64,000 bases of DNA. It comes from Fictibacillus macauensis ZFHKF-1. GTDB lineage: Bacteria > Bacillota > Bacilli > Bacillales > Fictibacillaceae. Below the pieces are notes generated by a model that saw nothing but the letters and a program-made list of their open reading frames with translations, had not been told where the DNA came from and ran no database searches. The position numbers were made by a program, and so were the translations under genes. Location: positions 62,001 through 126,000 of the forward strand of contig NZ_AKKV01000031.1 in the NCBI RefSeq assembly GCF_000269865.1, in the 5' to 3' direction. Shown here piece by piece: positions 36,897 through 46,601 of this stretch. Position 1 is the first letter of the stretch. Every line of letters starts with the position of its first letter.

Positions 36897-37859
36897 ATGA
36901 AGTGTTTAATCATTGGTGGAAGTAGTTTCATGGGCAGACATCTTGCGCAAGCATTGTTACGACGAGGCGATGAGGTCACGTTATATTGTCGCAAAAAAGA
37001 GACGTTACTAGAAAAGCTACTACCGAACGTAAAAGTAGTTGAAGGAGAATTAGCGGATCAAACGAAGTTACGGCAAGCGTTGCATCAGCAAGACATTCTC
37101 TATTATTTCGTATCTATGACAGATGTGCAGTCTTCGTTGACTGATATTCATCACGATTCTCAAAATATTGCACTATTTCTTCATGTGATGGAAGTGTGTA
37201 AAGATGTCAGCACCTTGAAAAAAGTACTATTTGCTTCTTCTGGTGGGACGGTTTACGGAGAGCCGAACCATGTTCCAACGACAGAAGAAGAGCATCTGCG
37301 CCCGTTGTCTCCCTATGGTGTTAGTAAAGTAAGTATGGAAAACTATTTACGCTATTATCATCATCAATATGGCATGAATTATGTTATATGCCGGTATGCA
37401 AATCCTTATGGACCGTTGCAAATACCCTTTAAAAAAGTCGGAGCAATTGCAGCTTTTTTGTATCAGCATTTAAAAGGGGAAAAGGTAACGATTTACGGAA
37501 ATCCAGATGAGATCATTCGCGATTATCTTTATATTAGCGATGCCATTGAAGCAACGATTGCACTTTCTCATCAAGAGAAGCTACCGCACCATGTGTACAA
37601 TATCGGAAGCAGTGTAGGCTATTCTCTTCAACATCTTATTCAAAGCATTGAACATCAAACCGGTCGCCCTCTTTCCTTTCACTCTACCATTCATCCGAAG
37701 CAAAATGTAAAGCGTATTATTTTAGATTGTTCTCGCATATATAAAGACGTTGGCTGGCGACCAGTCGTGTCATTACAAGAAGGATTGATTCAGATGGAGG
37801 AATGGATTGCCGCGTATATTCGAAATGAAGGTGCACAAGGGAGGACTAAGGGTGAGTGA
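36897..37859 (+). CDS. NAD-dependent sugar-nucleotide epimerase/dehydratase
   Basis: The 320-residue extended SDR has a first glycine loop reading GGSSFMGRHLA instead of the canonical GxxGxxG, and a catalytic SSGGTVYG...SPYGVSK giving Ser, Tyr and Lys. CRYANPYGP and the end are GalE-like. It could be a 4-epimerase for UDP-, dTDP- or GDP-sugars. It does not look like RmlB. ATG 36897 follows GGATGGGG. Its end overlaps the next gene's start by eight bases. Confidence 0.78.
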   Translation: MKCLIIGGSSFMGRHLAQALLRRGDEVTLYCRKKETLLEKLLPNVKVVEGELADQTKLRQALHQQDILYYFVSMTDVQSSLTDIHHDSQNIALFLHVMEVCKDVSTLKKVLFASSGGTVYGEPNHVPTTEEEHLRPLSPYGVSKVSMENYLRYYHHQYGMNYVICRYANPYGPLQIPFKKVGAIAAFLYQHLKGEKVTIYGNPDEIIRDYLYISDAIEATIALSHQEKLPHHVYNIGSSVGYSLQHLIQSIEHQTGRPLSFHSTIHPKQNVKRIILDCSRIYKDVGWRPVVSLQEGLIQMEEWIAAYIRNEGAQGRTKGE

Positions 37860-39144
37860 CAATCCACTCGTTAGTATCGGGGTGCCGGTATTTAATGGTG
37901 CAAAAACGTTAGAAAAAAGCTTGAGAGCTATTTTAGATCAGGAATATAAAAATATTGAAGTGATTATATCTGATAATGCCTCGACTGATGCGACGGCACA
38001 AATTTGTCAATCGTTACAAGCTCGTGATCATCGTATTCAGTATGTACGAAATAAAACAAATATGGGTATGGCCAACAATTTTAATGCCGTTGTTCATCGT
38101 TCACAAGGAAAATACTTTATGTGGTCAGCTCATGATGATTATCGTGACGCCTCTTTTATTGCTAAATGTGTCAAACAGTTAGAAAGCAATGAGCGCGCTG
38201 TCATTTGTGGCAGCTACGTAGCATTTATTAATGAAGAAGGTCAGAAGTTTGATCCCCGTCCGTATCATTACTTTCGCCCACAAGATATGAACAGTAGTGA
38301 TTTTATACGGTCTTACTTGGCCCGCTATGGCTGTTATGAAATGATTTATGGCATGTTTCGTTTGCAAAATTTAAAGGCAAGTATGATGATTCAAGAAGTC
38401 TTTTGCCCGGACTATTTAATGTGCTTTCAATTACTGCTACAAGGCGAACTTGAATTAGTGGAAGAAGAGCTTCTTTATTACAAATGGAACCCGAAAACAG
38501 TAGATCACTATGCCCGTGAGGTTGCCCAGGATGATCAGGCTTATGAGGCGATGGCTGCTGCTCCTTTTTCACAATTAATAGGAAATTTTGTGAAGCTTGT
38601 AACGGAATCTCCACGTTTTTCGGAAGTAGAAAAGGCAAGTGAAAAGGAAAAAATGATTCAAGGAATGTTAGAAGAGGCAAGTCATATCATCACCCCCTTT
38701 ATTGAGGAGGTAAAACCGTATTTTCCACAAACGCTTTTAAGTCCACCACTGTTGTATGCTTTTTGTGAGGCTCGTTACCTTCAGGGGAAAACGATAGAGG
38801 AAGCTGTAGCTGCAACGAAGGCATCATGCGGAGTATCACTTGCTGATGTGCGGGAGGTTTATATATGGGGTGCTGGTATGCAAGGAATTACAGTCTATTC
38901 GTTATGTCAACGCTATCGTGTCAATATTGTGGCGTATGTGGATCCGCTCATGCCAGCGGGACTGACAAGACATCAATTACCTGTCTATTCACTAACAGAC
39001 TTTCAAGCACTACAAGAAAAACCATTTGTGATTGTCGCTGAACAAGTACGTGAGGCAGAGCAACAATTAAATCAGTTAGGCTATAAAAAATTTAAAGATT
39101 ATTATATACAAGATTCCACAAAGCCTTTTTTATTTGGCTGTTAA
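37852..39144 (+). CDS. GT2 glycosyltransferase with C-terminal Rossmann-like domain
   Basis: Residues 1 to about 240 form a family 2 GT-A domain (LVSIGVPVFNGAKTL, SDNASTD, and the DxD-like HDD at 94-96). From about residue 335 a second domain starts EVYIWGAGMQGITVYSLCQ and runs to the end; this GxGxxG-type Rossmann segment resembles the C-terminal half of the methyltransferase at 46.6 kb. GTG 37852 is chosen because AAGGGAGG lies seven bases upstream. It has 430 residues. Confidence 0.8.
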   Translation: MSDNPLVSIGVPVFNGAKTLEKSLRAILDQEYKNIEVIISDNASTDATAQICQSLQARDHRIQYVRNKTNMGMANNFNAVVHRSQGKYFMWSAHDDYRDASFIAKCVKQLESNERAVICGSYVAFINEEGQKFDPRPYHYFRPQDMNSSDFIRSYLARYGCYEMIYGMFRLQNLKASMMIQEVFCPDYLMCFQLLLQGELELVEEELLYYKWNPKTVDHYAREVAQDDQAYEAMAAAPFSQLIGNFVKLVTESPRFSEVEKASEKEKMIQGMLEEASHIITPFIEEVKPYFPQTLLSPPLLYAFCEARYLQGKTIEEAVAATKASCGVSLADVREVYIWGAGMQGITVYSLCQRYRVNIVAYVDPLMPAGLTRHQLPVYSLTDFQALQEKPFVIVAEQVREAEQQLNQLGYKKFKDYYIQDSTKPFLFGC

Positions 39145-39161
39145 AAGGTGGTGCGTAAGCA

Positions 39162-40427
39162 ATGACAACAAAGATAACGATTGGCTTGCCGATTTATAAT
39201 GGTGAAAAATATCTTTCTGAAGCACTGGATTCACTGTTAGCTCAAAGTTATCAAGACTACATTATTGTTATTTACGACAATGGATCAAACGATGCTACGG
39301 AAGAAATATGCCGTGCCTATGCGCAACAAGATGACCGCATATCATACGTGCGTCATGAAAGAAATCGAGGCACTGTTGTTAATTTTAATGAACTTGTTTA
39401 TCAAACAACAACAGAATATTTTATGTGGGCAGCATGTGATGATTTATGGTCCCCAAACTATATAGAAAAATGCTTAGCACAATTAGAGAAACATCCAACA
39501 GCGGTGATGTGCCAAAGTGATATTCAATATATGGATAAAGATGGGCACATCACAAGTGTCACCTCGCATTTTATGGATACGACGGATTTAACGGTCATGG
39601 AACGAATGGAAGAATGCTTGCGTTTTCGATCGTGGATTATATATGGGCTATATCGAACAGAGCAGTTAAAAAAAACGAGAATTTTAACAGAGATCTATGG
39701 TGCGGATATTGTGTTAGGGGTGGAAGTACTCTTGTTAGGAGACGTTGTCAAAGCGGAAGAGGTCTACCTTTCCTATCGAGTTCAGCCGAAAACAACAGAA
39801 GAGTACATTCAACTCTTTTCAGTCGATGAAAAAACGCGCGAAACGATGCGAAAAGGACCTGCCACTGCTTTAGCACAAGAAATATATGCTGTGTTAATGG
39901 CTTCTTCACGATCGCCACAAGAAAAAAGACAGTTAACCCAACGATTATTACAAACCATTGCTGTCGATAAAACATTTTTATACGGTCAGATTATTATGGA
40001 ACAACAAGTAACACTACACATGGCCCCTTTTCTTTTAGAAGATCAATATTTGTTTTTTCAACAGCTCATCTCATCAGGAACGGTCAATAGTGAAGCTGCA
40101 TGTGAAACGTTCCAAGAGAAACTGAAAAAATTAGTGAGTGATCGGGCGCTCTGGATATGGGTTGACGGTCTAGAACGCTATCGCTGGAATAAAATTTTAA
40201 CGCATCAAAACATGACCATAACGGGCTGGATTGCTGAACAATCAATTCTGGGAGATTCATCCATTATCAGTATTGAAGATTGGGAGCGGAAGAAGGAGGA
40301 TGCATTTTTATTGCTATCTTCTACGGTTTATGAAAAAGTACGGCCTATTTTAGCCGAAAAAGCATTAGCTCAAGGAATTGATTATGCCGTGATTGGAGAA
40401 GAACAATCGTTTCTCTACATTCATTGA
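39162..40427 (+). CDS. GT2 glycosyltransferase, paralogue with degenerate C-terminal domain
   Basis: The 421-residue protein has the same N-terminal GT2 domain as its upstream neighbour (KITIGLPIYNGEKYLSEALD, YDNGSND, CDD at 92-94). Its C-terminal part aligns in position (ALWIWVDGLERYRW, SIISIEDW, YAVIGEE), but the glycine loop GAGMQG has become VDGLER, so nucleotide binding is probably lost. ATG 39162 follows AAAGGTGG. Likely a tandem duplicate that diverged. Confidence 0.78.
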   Translation: MTTKITIGLPIYNGEKYLSEALDSLLAQSYQDYIIVIYDNGSNDATEEICRAYAQQDDRISYVRHERNRGTVVNFNELVYQTTTEYFMWAACDDLWSPNYIEKCLAQLEKHPTAVMCQSDIQYMDKDGHITSVTSHFMDTTDLTVMERMEECLRFRSWIIYGLYRTEQLKKTRILTEIYGADIVLGVEVLLLGDVVKAEEVYLSYRVQPKTTEEYIQLFSVDEKTRETMRKGPATALAQEIYAVLMASSRSPQEKRQLTQRLLQTIAVDKTFLYGQIIMEQQVTLHMAPFLLEDQYLFFQQLISSGTVNSEAACETFQEKLKKLVSDRALWIWVDGLERYRWNKILTHQNMTITGWIAEQSILGDSSIISIEDWERKKEDAFLLLSSTVYEKVRPILAEKALAQGIDYAVIGEEQSFLYIH

Positions 40428-40446
40428 GTAAAGGAGGACATTGTAC

Positions 40447-41724
40447 GTGACGACGGCTGCTTGTACGATTGTTTCAAAAAACTATTGGGCCTATGCAAGA
40501 ACGTTAGCGGCGTCTATTAAAAGACAGCATCCTGACATGGAGGTATTCGTGCTATTAGCCGATGAAATTCAGGAGGAAGAGGCGTTAGAGCAAGAAGAAT
40601 TTACGCTCATTTCTTTGGCAGATTTATCGGTCACGGGGATGGATACGCTTTGTTTTAAATATAATATTACGGAATTAAATACGGCGCTGAAGCCCTTTTT
40701 GCTGGACTATTTGTTAGAGAAAAAAGAGATAGATAAACTCATTTATTTTGATCCGGATATTCTTGTTTTACAGTCACTACAGCCATTAGAAACATGGCTT
40801 GACGATCATTGTATACTGCTAACTCCTCATATTGTTGAACCGATGGAAATGGACGGCTTTCATCCAAATGAAACTACTTTCTTACAAAGCGGTTCATATA
40901 ACTTAGGATTTATAGCCATGAAAAAACATCCAGAAGTGCAAAAATTTTTAGCGTGGTGGCAAAAGCGGCTTCGAAGTTATTGTTATGTTGAACCTTATCG
41001 AGGCTTATTTGTTGATCAAAAGTGGCTTGATTTAGCACCTGTCTTTTTTAAGGGTGTCTATAGCATTCCGTCAAAAGCGTATAACGTCGCTTATTGGAAC
41101 TTGCATGAGCGTGAAATCGTAGAAAAAAACAATGCCCTGTACATCGGAGAAGATCCGCTTGTATTTTATCATTTTAGTGGCTTTGATTACGACCTTCGTA
41201 CAATCTCTAACAAACAAAATCGCTATTCAGCACTTCCGACATCACTGCACTCCCTTTTTACGCGCTATAAAGAAAACTTAACTTCCTTTGGCTACCATGA
41301 TACAAGGAGACGTCCCTTTACTTTTCTTCATGATCAAAAAGGACGGAAAATTTCATTAACTCACCGACAATTGTTTCGCTTATTGCTAGATGCTGGAAAT
41401 GACTATGAAGATCCGTTTGGGCGATGTGGAGAAGGCTTTTTAGATAAGCTGAACGCCACTGTTGGTCCGAGTAACATCCCATGGTTGTTTTATGAATTAT
41501 TAAAGCATGAGTCAGAAGTAGAGACACGTTTTTCCAATGTTTTAACGGAAAGTGGCGATGAATTTTTAGGCTGGGCGAAATTCACATTGCAAGCAGAGTA
41601 TCATCTTTCTTTTGATTTTATATCGTGGTGTATGAGAGAGACGCAGCGTACGAGCGAATATGCGCATCCATTTGGAATTTACAAACAATTAAAGGAGGAA
41701 ATAAATCCGTGGAGCAAGGAGTAA
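40447..41724 (+). CDS. DxD glycosyltransferase (GT8-like), copy 2
   Basis: The 425-residue paralogue of the 35.7 kb gene shares CFKYNITELNTALKPF, the DxD (DPD, residues 102-104, in LIYFDPDILVLQ), DQKWLDLAP, KAYNVAYWNLHERE and FYHFSGFDYD. GTG 40447 is nine bases from AAGGAGG; a TTG at 40441 would be only three away. Its end overlaps the next gene's start by 16 bases. Confidence 0.75.
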   Translation: MTTAACTIVSKNYWAYARTLAASIKRQHPDMEVFVLLADEIQEEEALEQEEFTLISLADLSVTGMDTLCFKYNITELNTALKPFLLDYLLEKKEIDKLIYFDPDILVLQSLQPLETWLDDHCILLTPHIVEPMEMDGFHPNETTFLQSGSYNLGFIAMKKHPEVQKFLAWWQKRLRSYCYVEPYRGLFVDQKWLDLAPVFFKGVYSIPSKAYNVAYWNLHEREIVEKNNALYIGEDPLVFYHFSGFDYDLRTISNKQNRYSALPTSLHSLFTRYKENLTSFGYHDTRRRPFTFLHDQKGRKISLTHRQLFRLLLDAGNDYEDPFGRCGEGFLDKLNATVGPSNIPWLFYELLKHESEVETRFSNVLTESGDEFLGWAKFTLQAEYHLSFDFISWCMRETQRTSEYAHPFGIYKQLKEEINPWSKE

Positions 41725-42821
41725 ATCTAGTTGGTTATGCCCGAGCAGCAATGGGACTTGGTGAGTCTTGCCGGAATGCAGCGGCCTCTTTAGAGGCTGT
41801 TCACGTTCCTTTTGGTATCTTAAATTATGAACAATGTTTGCAAGAGAAAAATGTTATTACGTGGGCTCATAAAGAAATGGATGCACCTCGCTACAATTGT
41901 AGTATGTACCATATTAATGCGGATCAAATGCAGTATGCCCTGCTTCATTATCGAAAGCAGGAGCTGCATGCGGCTGGTTATAATATTGGATATTGGCATT
42001 GGGAGCTACCGAAGTTTCCAGAGGAGTGGCGGTATGCCTATGCATTTATTGATGAATTATGGGTACCCTCACACTTTGTAAAAGAAGCATGTGAGCCGCA
42101 GACGAATATTCCGATTAAAGTAATGCCCCATGCAATTACGGCGAAAATTGAAACACCCCTTTCTCGCACCTATTTTCAACTACCAGAACAGCGTTTTTTA
42201 TTTTTAACCATGTACGATTCCTTAAGTCATCAAGCGCGAAAAAATCCACTTGGTGTCATTGAGGCGTTTCAAGCAGCTTTTGCTTCAGATGACAAAGACG
42301 TTGGCCTCGTTGTAAAGGTATCGAGAAGTCAATTTGATGCAGAAGATATCAAACGTTTACATGCACTGATCGCTGGCTATGAAAATATCTATTTAATTGA
42401 AGGCTTTAAAACGCGAGACGAGATTTATAATCTCATTGCATTATGCGATTGTTATGCATCTTTTCATCGATCGGAAGGATTTGGGTTGCCGATTGCCGAG
42501 GCGATGCGCTTTGGGCGGCCGGTCATTGCAACCAATTGGTCAGGAAACACAGATTTTATGACGGAGGAAACGAGCTGTCCGCTTCGTTATACTCTCTCTA
42601 CAGTGAAAGAAGATCACGGTCCCTATAAGAAAGGACAAATATGGGCAGAACCTGATTTAGAACACGGTGCGTATTGCATGAAGAAAGTAAAAGATAATCG
42701 ACACTATCGAGAAACGATCAGTAAGGCTGCAAGTCAACATATTCTTTCTAACTATCATCCACAAAAAATAGGTGAACTCATGAAAGAACGATTAGTTACG
42801 CTCGATCTGCTTCAGAAGTAA
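41709..42821 (+). CDS. GT4 glycosyltransferase, copy 1
   Basis: The 370-residue GT-B transferase of family 4 has the N-terminal glycine-rich NLVGYARAAMGLGESCRNAA and the C-terminal nucleotide-sugar motif SEGFGLPIAEAMRFGRPVIAT (E-x7-E). GTG 41709 follows AAAGGAGG by ten bases. It is a close paralogue of the protein encoded at 48.5 kb. Last gene of unit 1; a terminator follows. Confidence 0.82.
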   Translation: MEQGVNLVGYARAAMGLGESCRNAAASLEAVHVPFGILNYEQCLQEKNVITWAHKEMDAPRYNCSMYHINADQMQYALLHYRKQELHAAGYNIGYWHWELPKFPEEWRYAYAFIDELWVPSHFVKEACEPQTNIPIKVMPHAITAKIETPLSRTYFQLPEQRFLFLTMYDSLSHQARKNPLGVIEAFQAAFASDDKDVGLVVKVSRSQFDAEDIKRLHALIAGYENIYLIEGFKTRDEIYNLIALCDCYASFHRSEGFGLPIAEAMRFGRPVIATNWSGNTDFMTEETSCPLRYTLSTVKEDHGPYKKGQIWAEPDLEHGAYCMKKVKDNRHYRETISKAASQHILSNYHPQKIGELMKERLVTLDLLQK

Positions 42822-42827
42822 CGATGT

Positions 42828-42868
42828 AAAGATCCCTTTTCAATTGATATTGAATGGGGCTTTTTTTG
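42828..42868 (+). terminator. intrinsic terminator of glycan unit 1
   Basis: AAAGATCCC...TCAAT pairs imperfectly with ATTGA...GGGGCTTT and ends in seven T. Confidence 0.7.
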
Positions 42869-42908
42869 TGTTTATGGAGCGATGCTAAAAAAAAGAAGGA
42901 AACGACCT

Positions 42909-42936
42909 ACCAAAATGCCTATCGTTGCATACTATG
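42909..42936 (+). promoter_or_regulatory. sigma-K-like promoter of glycan unit 2
   Basis: AC (42909-42910), 17 bases, CATACTATG (42928-42936). The spacing is the same as for unit 1. It lies about 50 bases before rfbF. Confidence 0.55.
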
Positions 42937-42983
42937 CAAAACGGATATGAAAAAAATGAGTGATTTTAGTAGAGGGTGAGCCG

Positions 42984-43751
42984 ATGAAAGCTGTCATTTT
43001 AGCTGGGGGATACGGAACCCGGATTGCCGAAGAGACCCATTTAAAGCCTAAACCCATGATTGAGATTGGTGGGAAACCCATTCTTTGGCACATTATGAAG
43101 ATGTATGCTAGCCATGGCATTCAAGATTTTATCATTTGTCTTGGCTACAAGGGCTATGTAATTAAAGAGTATTTTACGAATTACTTTTTGCATATGTCAG
43201 ACGTAACGTTTGATCTTTCCTGCAATGAGCGTACGATTCTACAAAACAACGCTGAACCATGGAAAGTAACGTTAATTGATACCGGTGAGCATACAAATAC
43301 CGGAGGGCGAATAAAAAGAATACAAGAGCATGTTGGCAATGAAACGTTTTGTTTAACGTATGGTGACGGATTAGCTGATGTAAATATTTCCGAACTTATT
43401 CAGTTTCATTTTGCACATGGAAATAGTGCAACAATTACAGCCGTAATGCCTCCGGGTCGATTTGGGGCATTAGAACTGAATGGCATACAGGTGACGGGCT
43501 TTCAAGAAAAACCTCAAGGAGATGGCAATTGGATTAATGGGGGTTTCTTCGTTTTAGAACCATCTGTGTTTTCGCTAATTTCCTCTGCTCAGACAGCTTG
43601 GGAAAAGGAACCGCTAGAGTCATTAGCTAAGAGCGGTGAGCTTCAGGCATTTCGCCATAGTGGTTTTTGGCATCCGATGGATACGTTACGCGATCGGATG
43701 AAATTGAATGAAATGTGGGAAGAAGAGCGGGCACCATGGAAGGTGTGGTAG
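42984..43751 (+). CDS. rfbF: glucose-1-phosphate cytidylyltransferase
   Basis: The enzyme makes CDP-glucose. The 255-residue protein starts MKAVILAGGYGTRIAEET with KPKPMIEIGGKPILWHIM, typical of RfbF; LTYGDGLADV is the metal site and GFWHPMDTLRDRM is characteristic near the end. ATG 42984 follows GAGGGTGAG; an upstream in-frame ATG is rejected. It is one base from rfbG, the partner enzyme. Confidence 0.95.
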   Translation: MKAVILAGGYGTRIAEETHLKPKPMIEIGGKPILWHIMKMYASHGIQDFIICLGYKGYVIKEYFTNYFLHMSDVTFDLSCNERTILQNNAEPWKVTLIDTGEHTNTGGRIKRIQEHVGNETFCLTYGDGLADVNISELIQFHFAHGNSATITAVMPPGRFGALELNGIQVTGFQEKPQGDGNWINGGFFVLEPSVFSLISSAQTAWEKEPLESLAKSGELQAFRHSGFWHPMDTLRDRMKLNEMWEEERAPWKVW

Positions 43752-43752
43752 G

Positions 43753-44841
43753 ATGAATGCTCATTTTTGGCGTAATAAAACGGTGCTTCTTACAGGACAC
43801 ACGGGCTTTAAAGGAAGCTGGTTAGCGATTTGGCTTCACTTATTAGGTGCGAACGTGGTTGGCTATGCGTTGCCAGCAAATCATCGGTCGTTGTACAGAA
43901 GTGCGGCACTACAGCAGTATATTCAGTCTTATGAAGGCGATATAAGTGATCGTAGGTTACTGCTAGAAGTGCTAAGCCGACATAAACCTGATCTTGTCTT
44001 TCATTTAGCTGCTCAACCACTTGTTCGGCTTTCATATGAGAAGCCAGTTGAAACATTTGAAACGAATGTGATGGGAACACTTCATCTTCTAGAAGCGCTG
44101 CGTCAGTGTGATACCGTAAAAGCCATTGTGAATGTAACAAGCGATAAATGTTATCGCAATGACGGGCGTTTCGATCATGAAGGCTTCTCTGAAGGAGATC
44201 CACTTGGAGGAAAAGATCCTTATAGTGCAAGCAAAGCATGTGCTGAGCTTGTTACGCAAGCTTATGCTGCTTCGTTTTTTAACGAGAAGCTTGGAGTTGC
44301 GACTGCTCGTGCTGGAAATGTTATTGGTGGCGGTGATTGGTCGCAAGATCGATTGCTACCAGACTTAATGAAGGCTCATATAACGAAGCAACCGATTGTG
44401 ATTCGTTATCCTAAAGCGACACGACCGTGGCAACATGTATTAGATCCTTTATATGGTTATCTATTGTTAGCACAACACCTGTATGAACGAGGAACGTCCT
44501 ATAGTGGAGCTTGGAATTTCGGTCCTTATCCGGCTGAAGCTGTATCCGTTGAAGAAGTCATTGGTTATGTGAATCGTTGTCTTTCTGTGCCTATTGAGGT
44601 GCAGCAGACGCAGGAACTAGCACGCTATGAAGCACCTACTCTACAATTACAGACAAAAAAAGCTGTGCAACAATTAGGCTGGCTTCCGAAGTTAACGCTC
44701 CCTGAAGCTATAGTGTGGAGCGTCCGTTGGTATGAGCAGTGTGCAATAGGCAAAGACATGTATGTGGAAACAGTGGACCAAATAAAAACCTATGAAAGGA
44801 TGGTGAAGCAGAGTGACGAAGGGAAGTCACCGCTGTCGTAA
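43753..44841 (+). CDS. rfbG: CDP-glucose 4,6-dehydratase
   Basis: The enzyme converts CDP-glucose to CDP-4-keto-6-deoxyglucose. The 362-residue SDR starts with the Rossmann loop LTGHTGFKGSWLAIWLH, diagnostic of RfbG. The active-site region is NVTSDKCYRN...DPYSASKACAEL, and RAGNVIGGGDW follows. The ATG lies one base after the rfbF stop. Its 3' end overlaps the next gene by 29 bases in another frame. Confidence 0.95.
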   Translation: MNAHFWRNKTVLLTGHTGFKGSWLAIWLHLLGANVVGYALPANHRSLYRSAALQQYIQSYEGDISDRRLLLEVLSRHKPDLVFHLAAQPLVRLSYEKPVETFETNVMGTLHLLEALRQCDTVKAIVNVTSDKCYRNDGRFDHEGFSEGDPLGGKDPYSASKACAELVTQAYAASFFNEKLGVATARAGNVIGGGDWSQDRLLPDLMKAHITKQPIVIRYPKATRPWQHVLDPLYGYLLLAQHLYERGTSYSGAWNFGPYPAEAVSVEEVIGYVNRCLSVPIEVQQTQELARYEAPTLQLQTKKAVQQLGWLPKLTLPEAIVWSVRWYEQCAIGKDMYVETVDQIKTYERMVKQSDEGKSPLS

Positions 44842-46045
44842 TTGTAAGGACCCATTGATTCAAACATTTGTAGATCTTGGTTTATCACCTTTGTCGAATG
44901 CCTTTATTTCGGAAGAAGGCTTATGCCAAGGAGAAATGTATTATCCACTTCATACGTACGTTTGCCAAAATTGTTTACTCGTTCAGTTAGAAGAATTTGA
45001 AACACCGGCCACCATCTTTTCTGATTATGCCTATTTCAGCTCGTATTCTAGTTCGTGGTTAGCGCATGCCAGACGATATGTTGAACATATTATGAAGCGC
45101 TATTCATTATCAGAAGATTCATTTGTCGTCGAAGTTGCCTGTAATGATGGGTATCTTTTGCAATATTTTATAGAAGAACAAATGGATGTCCTCGGAATTG
45201 AGCCTGCTAAAAATGTAGCGATAAAAGCTGAGGAAAAAGGCATTCCCATTGTAAAAGAGTTTTTTGGAACGCTACTAGCTGCTCAATTGGCTTCTAAAAG
45301 AAAAGCGGATGTACTGATTGCGAATAATGTGCTAGCGCACGTTCCAGATCTCCATGATTTTGTGAAAGGCTTAAAAATGCTGTTGCAGCGTGAAGGGGTA
45401 ATTACGGCTGAATTTCCTCATTTGCTGCAGTTAATGAATGAAAATCAGTTTGACACGATTTATCACGAGCATTTTTCCTATTTTTCGTTACACACATTGC
45501 AGCATATTTTCGCTGTTCATGGACTAACGATTTATGAAGTCGAAGAGCTAACGACACACGGTGGCTCTCTGCGTATTTATGCAGGTCACACAGAAGATGT
45601 AGACGAAGTACATGAATCAGTTTCAGCGCTGTTGGCACAAGAACGGTCACGAGGGCTTCATGATGTCGATCAATATGCGCGATTTTGTCAGCAAGTAAAA
45701 GAAAGTAAGGCGTCCATACTAGCTTTCTTTCTACAAGTAAAGCAAGAGGGGAAAACGGTTGTAGGTTACGGAGCCCCAGCCAAAGGAAATACGCTATTAA
45801 ATTATTGTGGGATTGGTAAAGATTTTTTGCCATTTACCGTTGATAAAAGTGAGTTTAAACAAGGTTTATATTTGCCAGGAACGCGGATTCCAATTATGCA
45901 CCCTGATCAGATTACGGCAACAAAGCCCGACTATGTATTTATCCTACCATGGAATTTAAAAGACGAAATTTGTGCGGAAATGGCGCATATTTCCTCGTGG
46001 GGCGGTCGGTTTGTTGTGCCCATTCCGCATATTGAGGTGTTATAA
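44813..46045 (+). CDS. SAM-dependent sugar C-methyltransferase, copy 1
   Basis: The 410-residue enzyme belongs to the zinc-finger class of NDP-hexose C-methyltransferases (like TylC3). Order: zinc knuckles CRNC and CQNC (residues about 6-50), SAM motif VVEVACNDGYLLQYF, catalytic-type EHFSYFSLHTL, and a C-terminal Rossmann-like half starting VVGYGAPAKGNTLLNYCG. Such enzymes methylate C3 of 4-keto-6-deoxysugars. GTG 44813 is nine bases from AAAGGATGG. Following rfbFG, the likely substrate is CDP-4-keto-6-deoxyglucose (inference). Confidence 0.85.
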   Translation: MTKGSHRCRNCKDPLIQTFVDLGLSPLSNAFISEEGLCQGEMYYPLHTYVCQNCLLVQLEEFETPATIFSDYAYFSSYSSSWLAHARRYVEHIMKRYSLSEDSFVVEVACNDGYLLQYFIEEQMDVLGIEPAKNVAIKAEEKGIPIVKEFFGTLLAAQLASKRKADVLIANNVLAHVPDLHDFVKGLKMLLQREGVITAEFPHLLQLMNENQFDTIYHEHFSYFSLHTLQHIFAVHGLTIYEVEELTTHGGSLRIYAGHTEDVDEVHESVSALLAQERSRGLHDVDQYARFCQQVKESKASILAFFLQVKQEGKTVVGYGAPAKGNTLLNYCGIGKDFLPFTVDKSEFKQGLYLPGTRIPIMHPDQITATKPDYVFILPWNLKDEICAEMAHISSWGGRFVVPIPHIEVL

Positions 46046-46049
46046 AGCG

Positions 46050-46583
46050 ATGAAAGTAACAGAAACATCGTTAGAAGGTGCGTATTTGCTGACTATGGAT
46101 GTGCATCATGATCTGCGAGGAGCTTTTCATAGAGTGTGGTGTAAGAACGCATTAAGCGCTCATAACTTATGTGGCGACGGGTTGCAGTCAAGTATATCGA
46201 TTAATGCTAGCAAAGGAACAATTCGCGGTATGCACTATCAAGAAAAACCTTATGAAGAAGTGAAGATTGTCAGTTGTTTAAAGGGTGCGATTCATGACGT
46301 TATTATTGACTTGCGAAAGCATTCACCAACGTACCTTGACCATTTTTCGGTCACTTTACAAGAAAAAAGTGGTGAATCTTTATATATTCCAAAAGGTTTT
46401 GCACACGGTTTTCAAACACTTGAAGATGACACGATTGTTGCCTATATGATTTCTGCTCTCTATGTTCCAGAGAGTGCACGCACGATTCGCTATAACGATC
46501 CTCGTTTTTCCATTCAGTGGCCTATTAAAGATTCCATTATTTTATCTCATAACGATTTAAATAGTCCCTATTACGAGGACTAA
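46050..46583 (+). CDS. RmlC-family 3,5- or 5-epimerase
   Basis: The 177-residue cupin of the RmlC class has QSSISINASKGTIRGMHYQ and the catalytic-region IPKGFAHGFQTLED. It lies directly downstream of the first C-methyltransferase and upstream of the second, so it likely epimerises the CDP-linked or methylated keto-sugar rather than the dTDP sugar of unit 1. ATG 46050 is four bases after the previous stop; GAGGTG is 11 bases upstream. Confidence 0.85.
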   Translation: MKVTETSLEGAYLLTMDVHHDLRGAFHRVWCKNALSAHNLCGDGLQSSISINASKGTIRGMHYQEKPYEEVKIVSCLKGAIHDVIIDLRKHSPTYLDHFSVTLQEKSGESLYIPKGFAHGFQTLEDDTIVAYMISALYVPESARTIRYNDPRFSIQWPIKDSIILSHNDLNSPYYED

Positions 46584-46601
46584 AAGAAGGGAGAGGGAGT
46601 G

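Noticed and set aside
36897-37859. Calling the SDR at 36.9 kb the missing RmlB
   Set aside because: Its motifs (SSGGTVYG, RYANPYGP) and 320-residue length are GalE-like, and the dehydratase-type active-site pattern is not visible.
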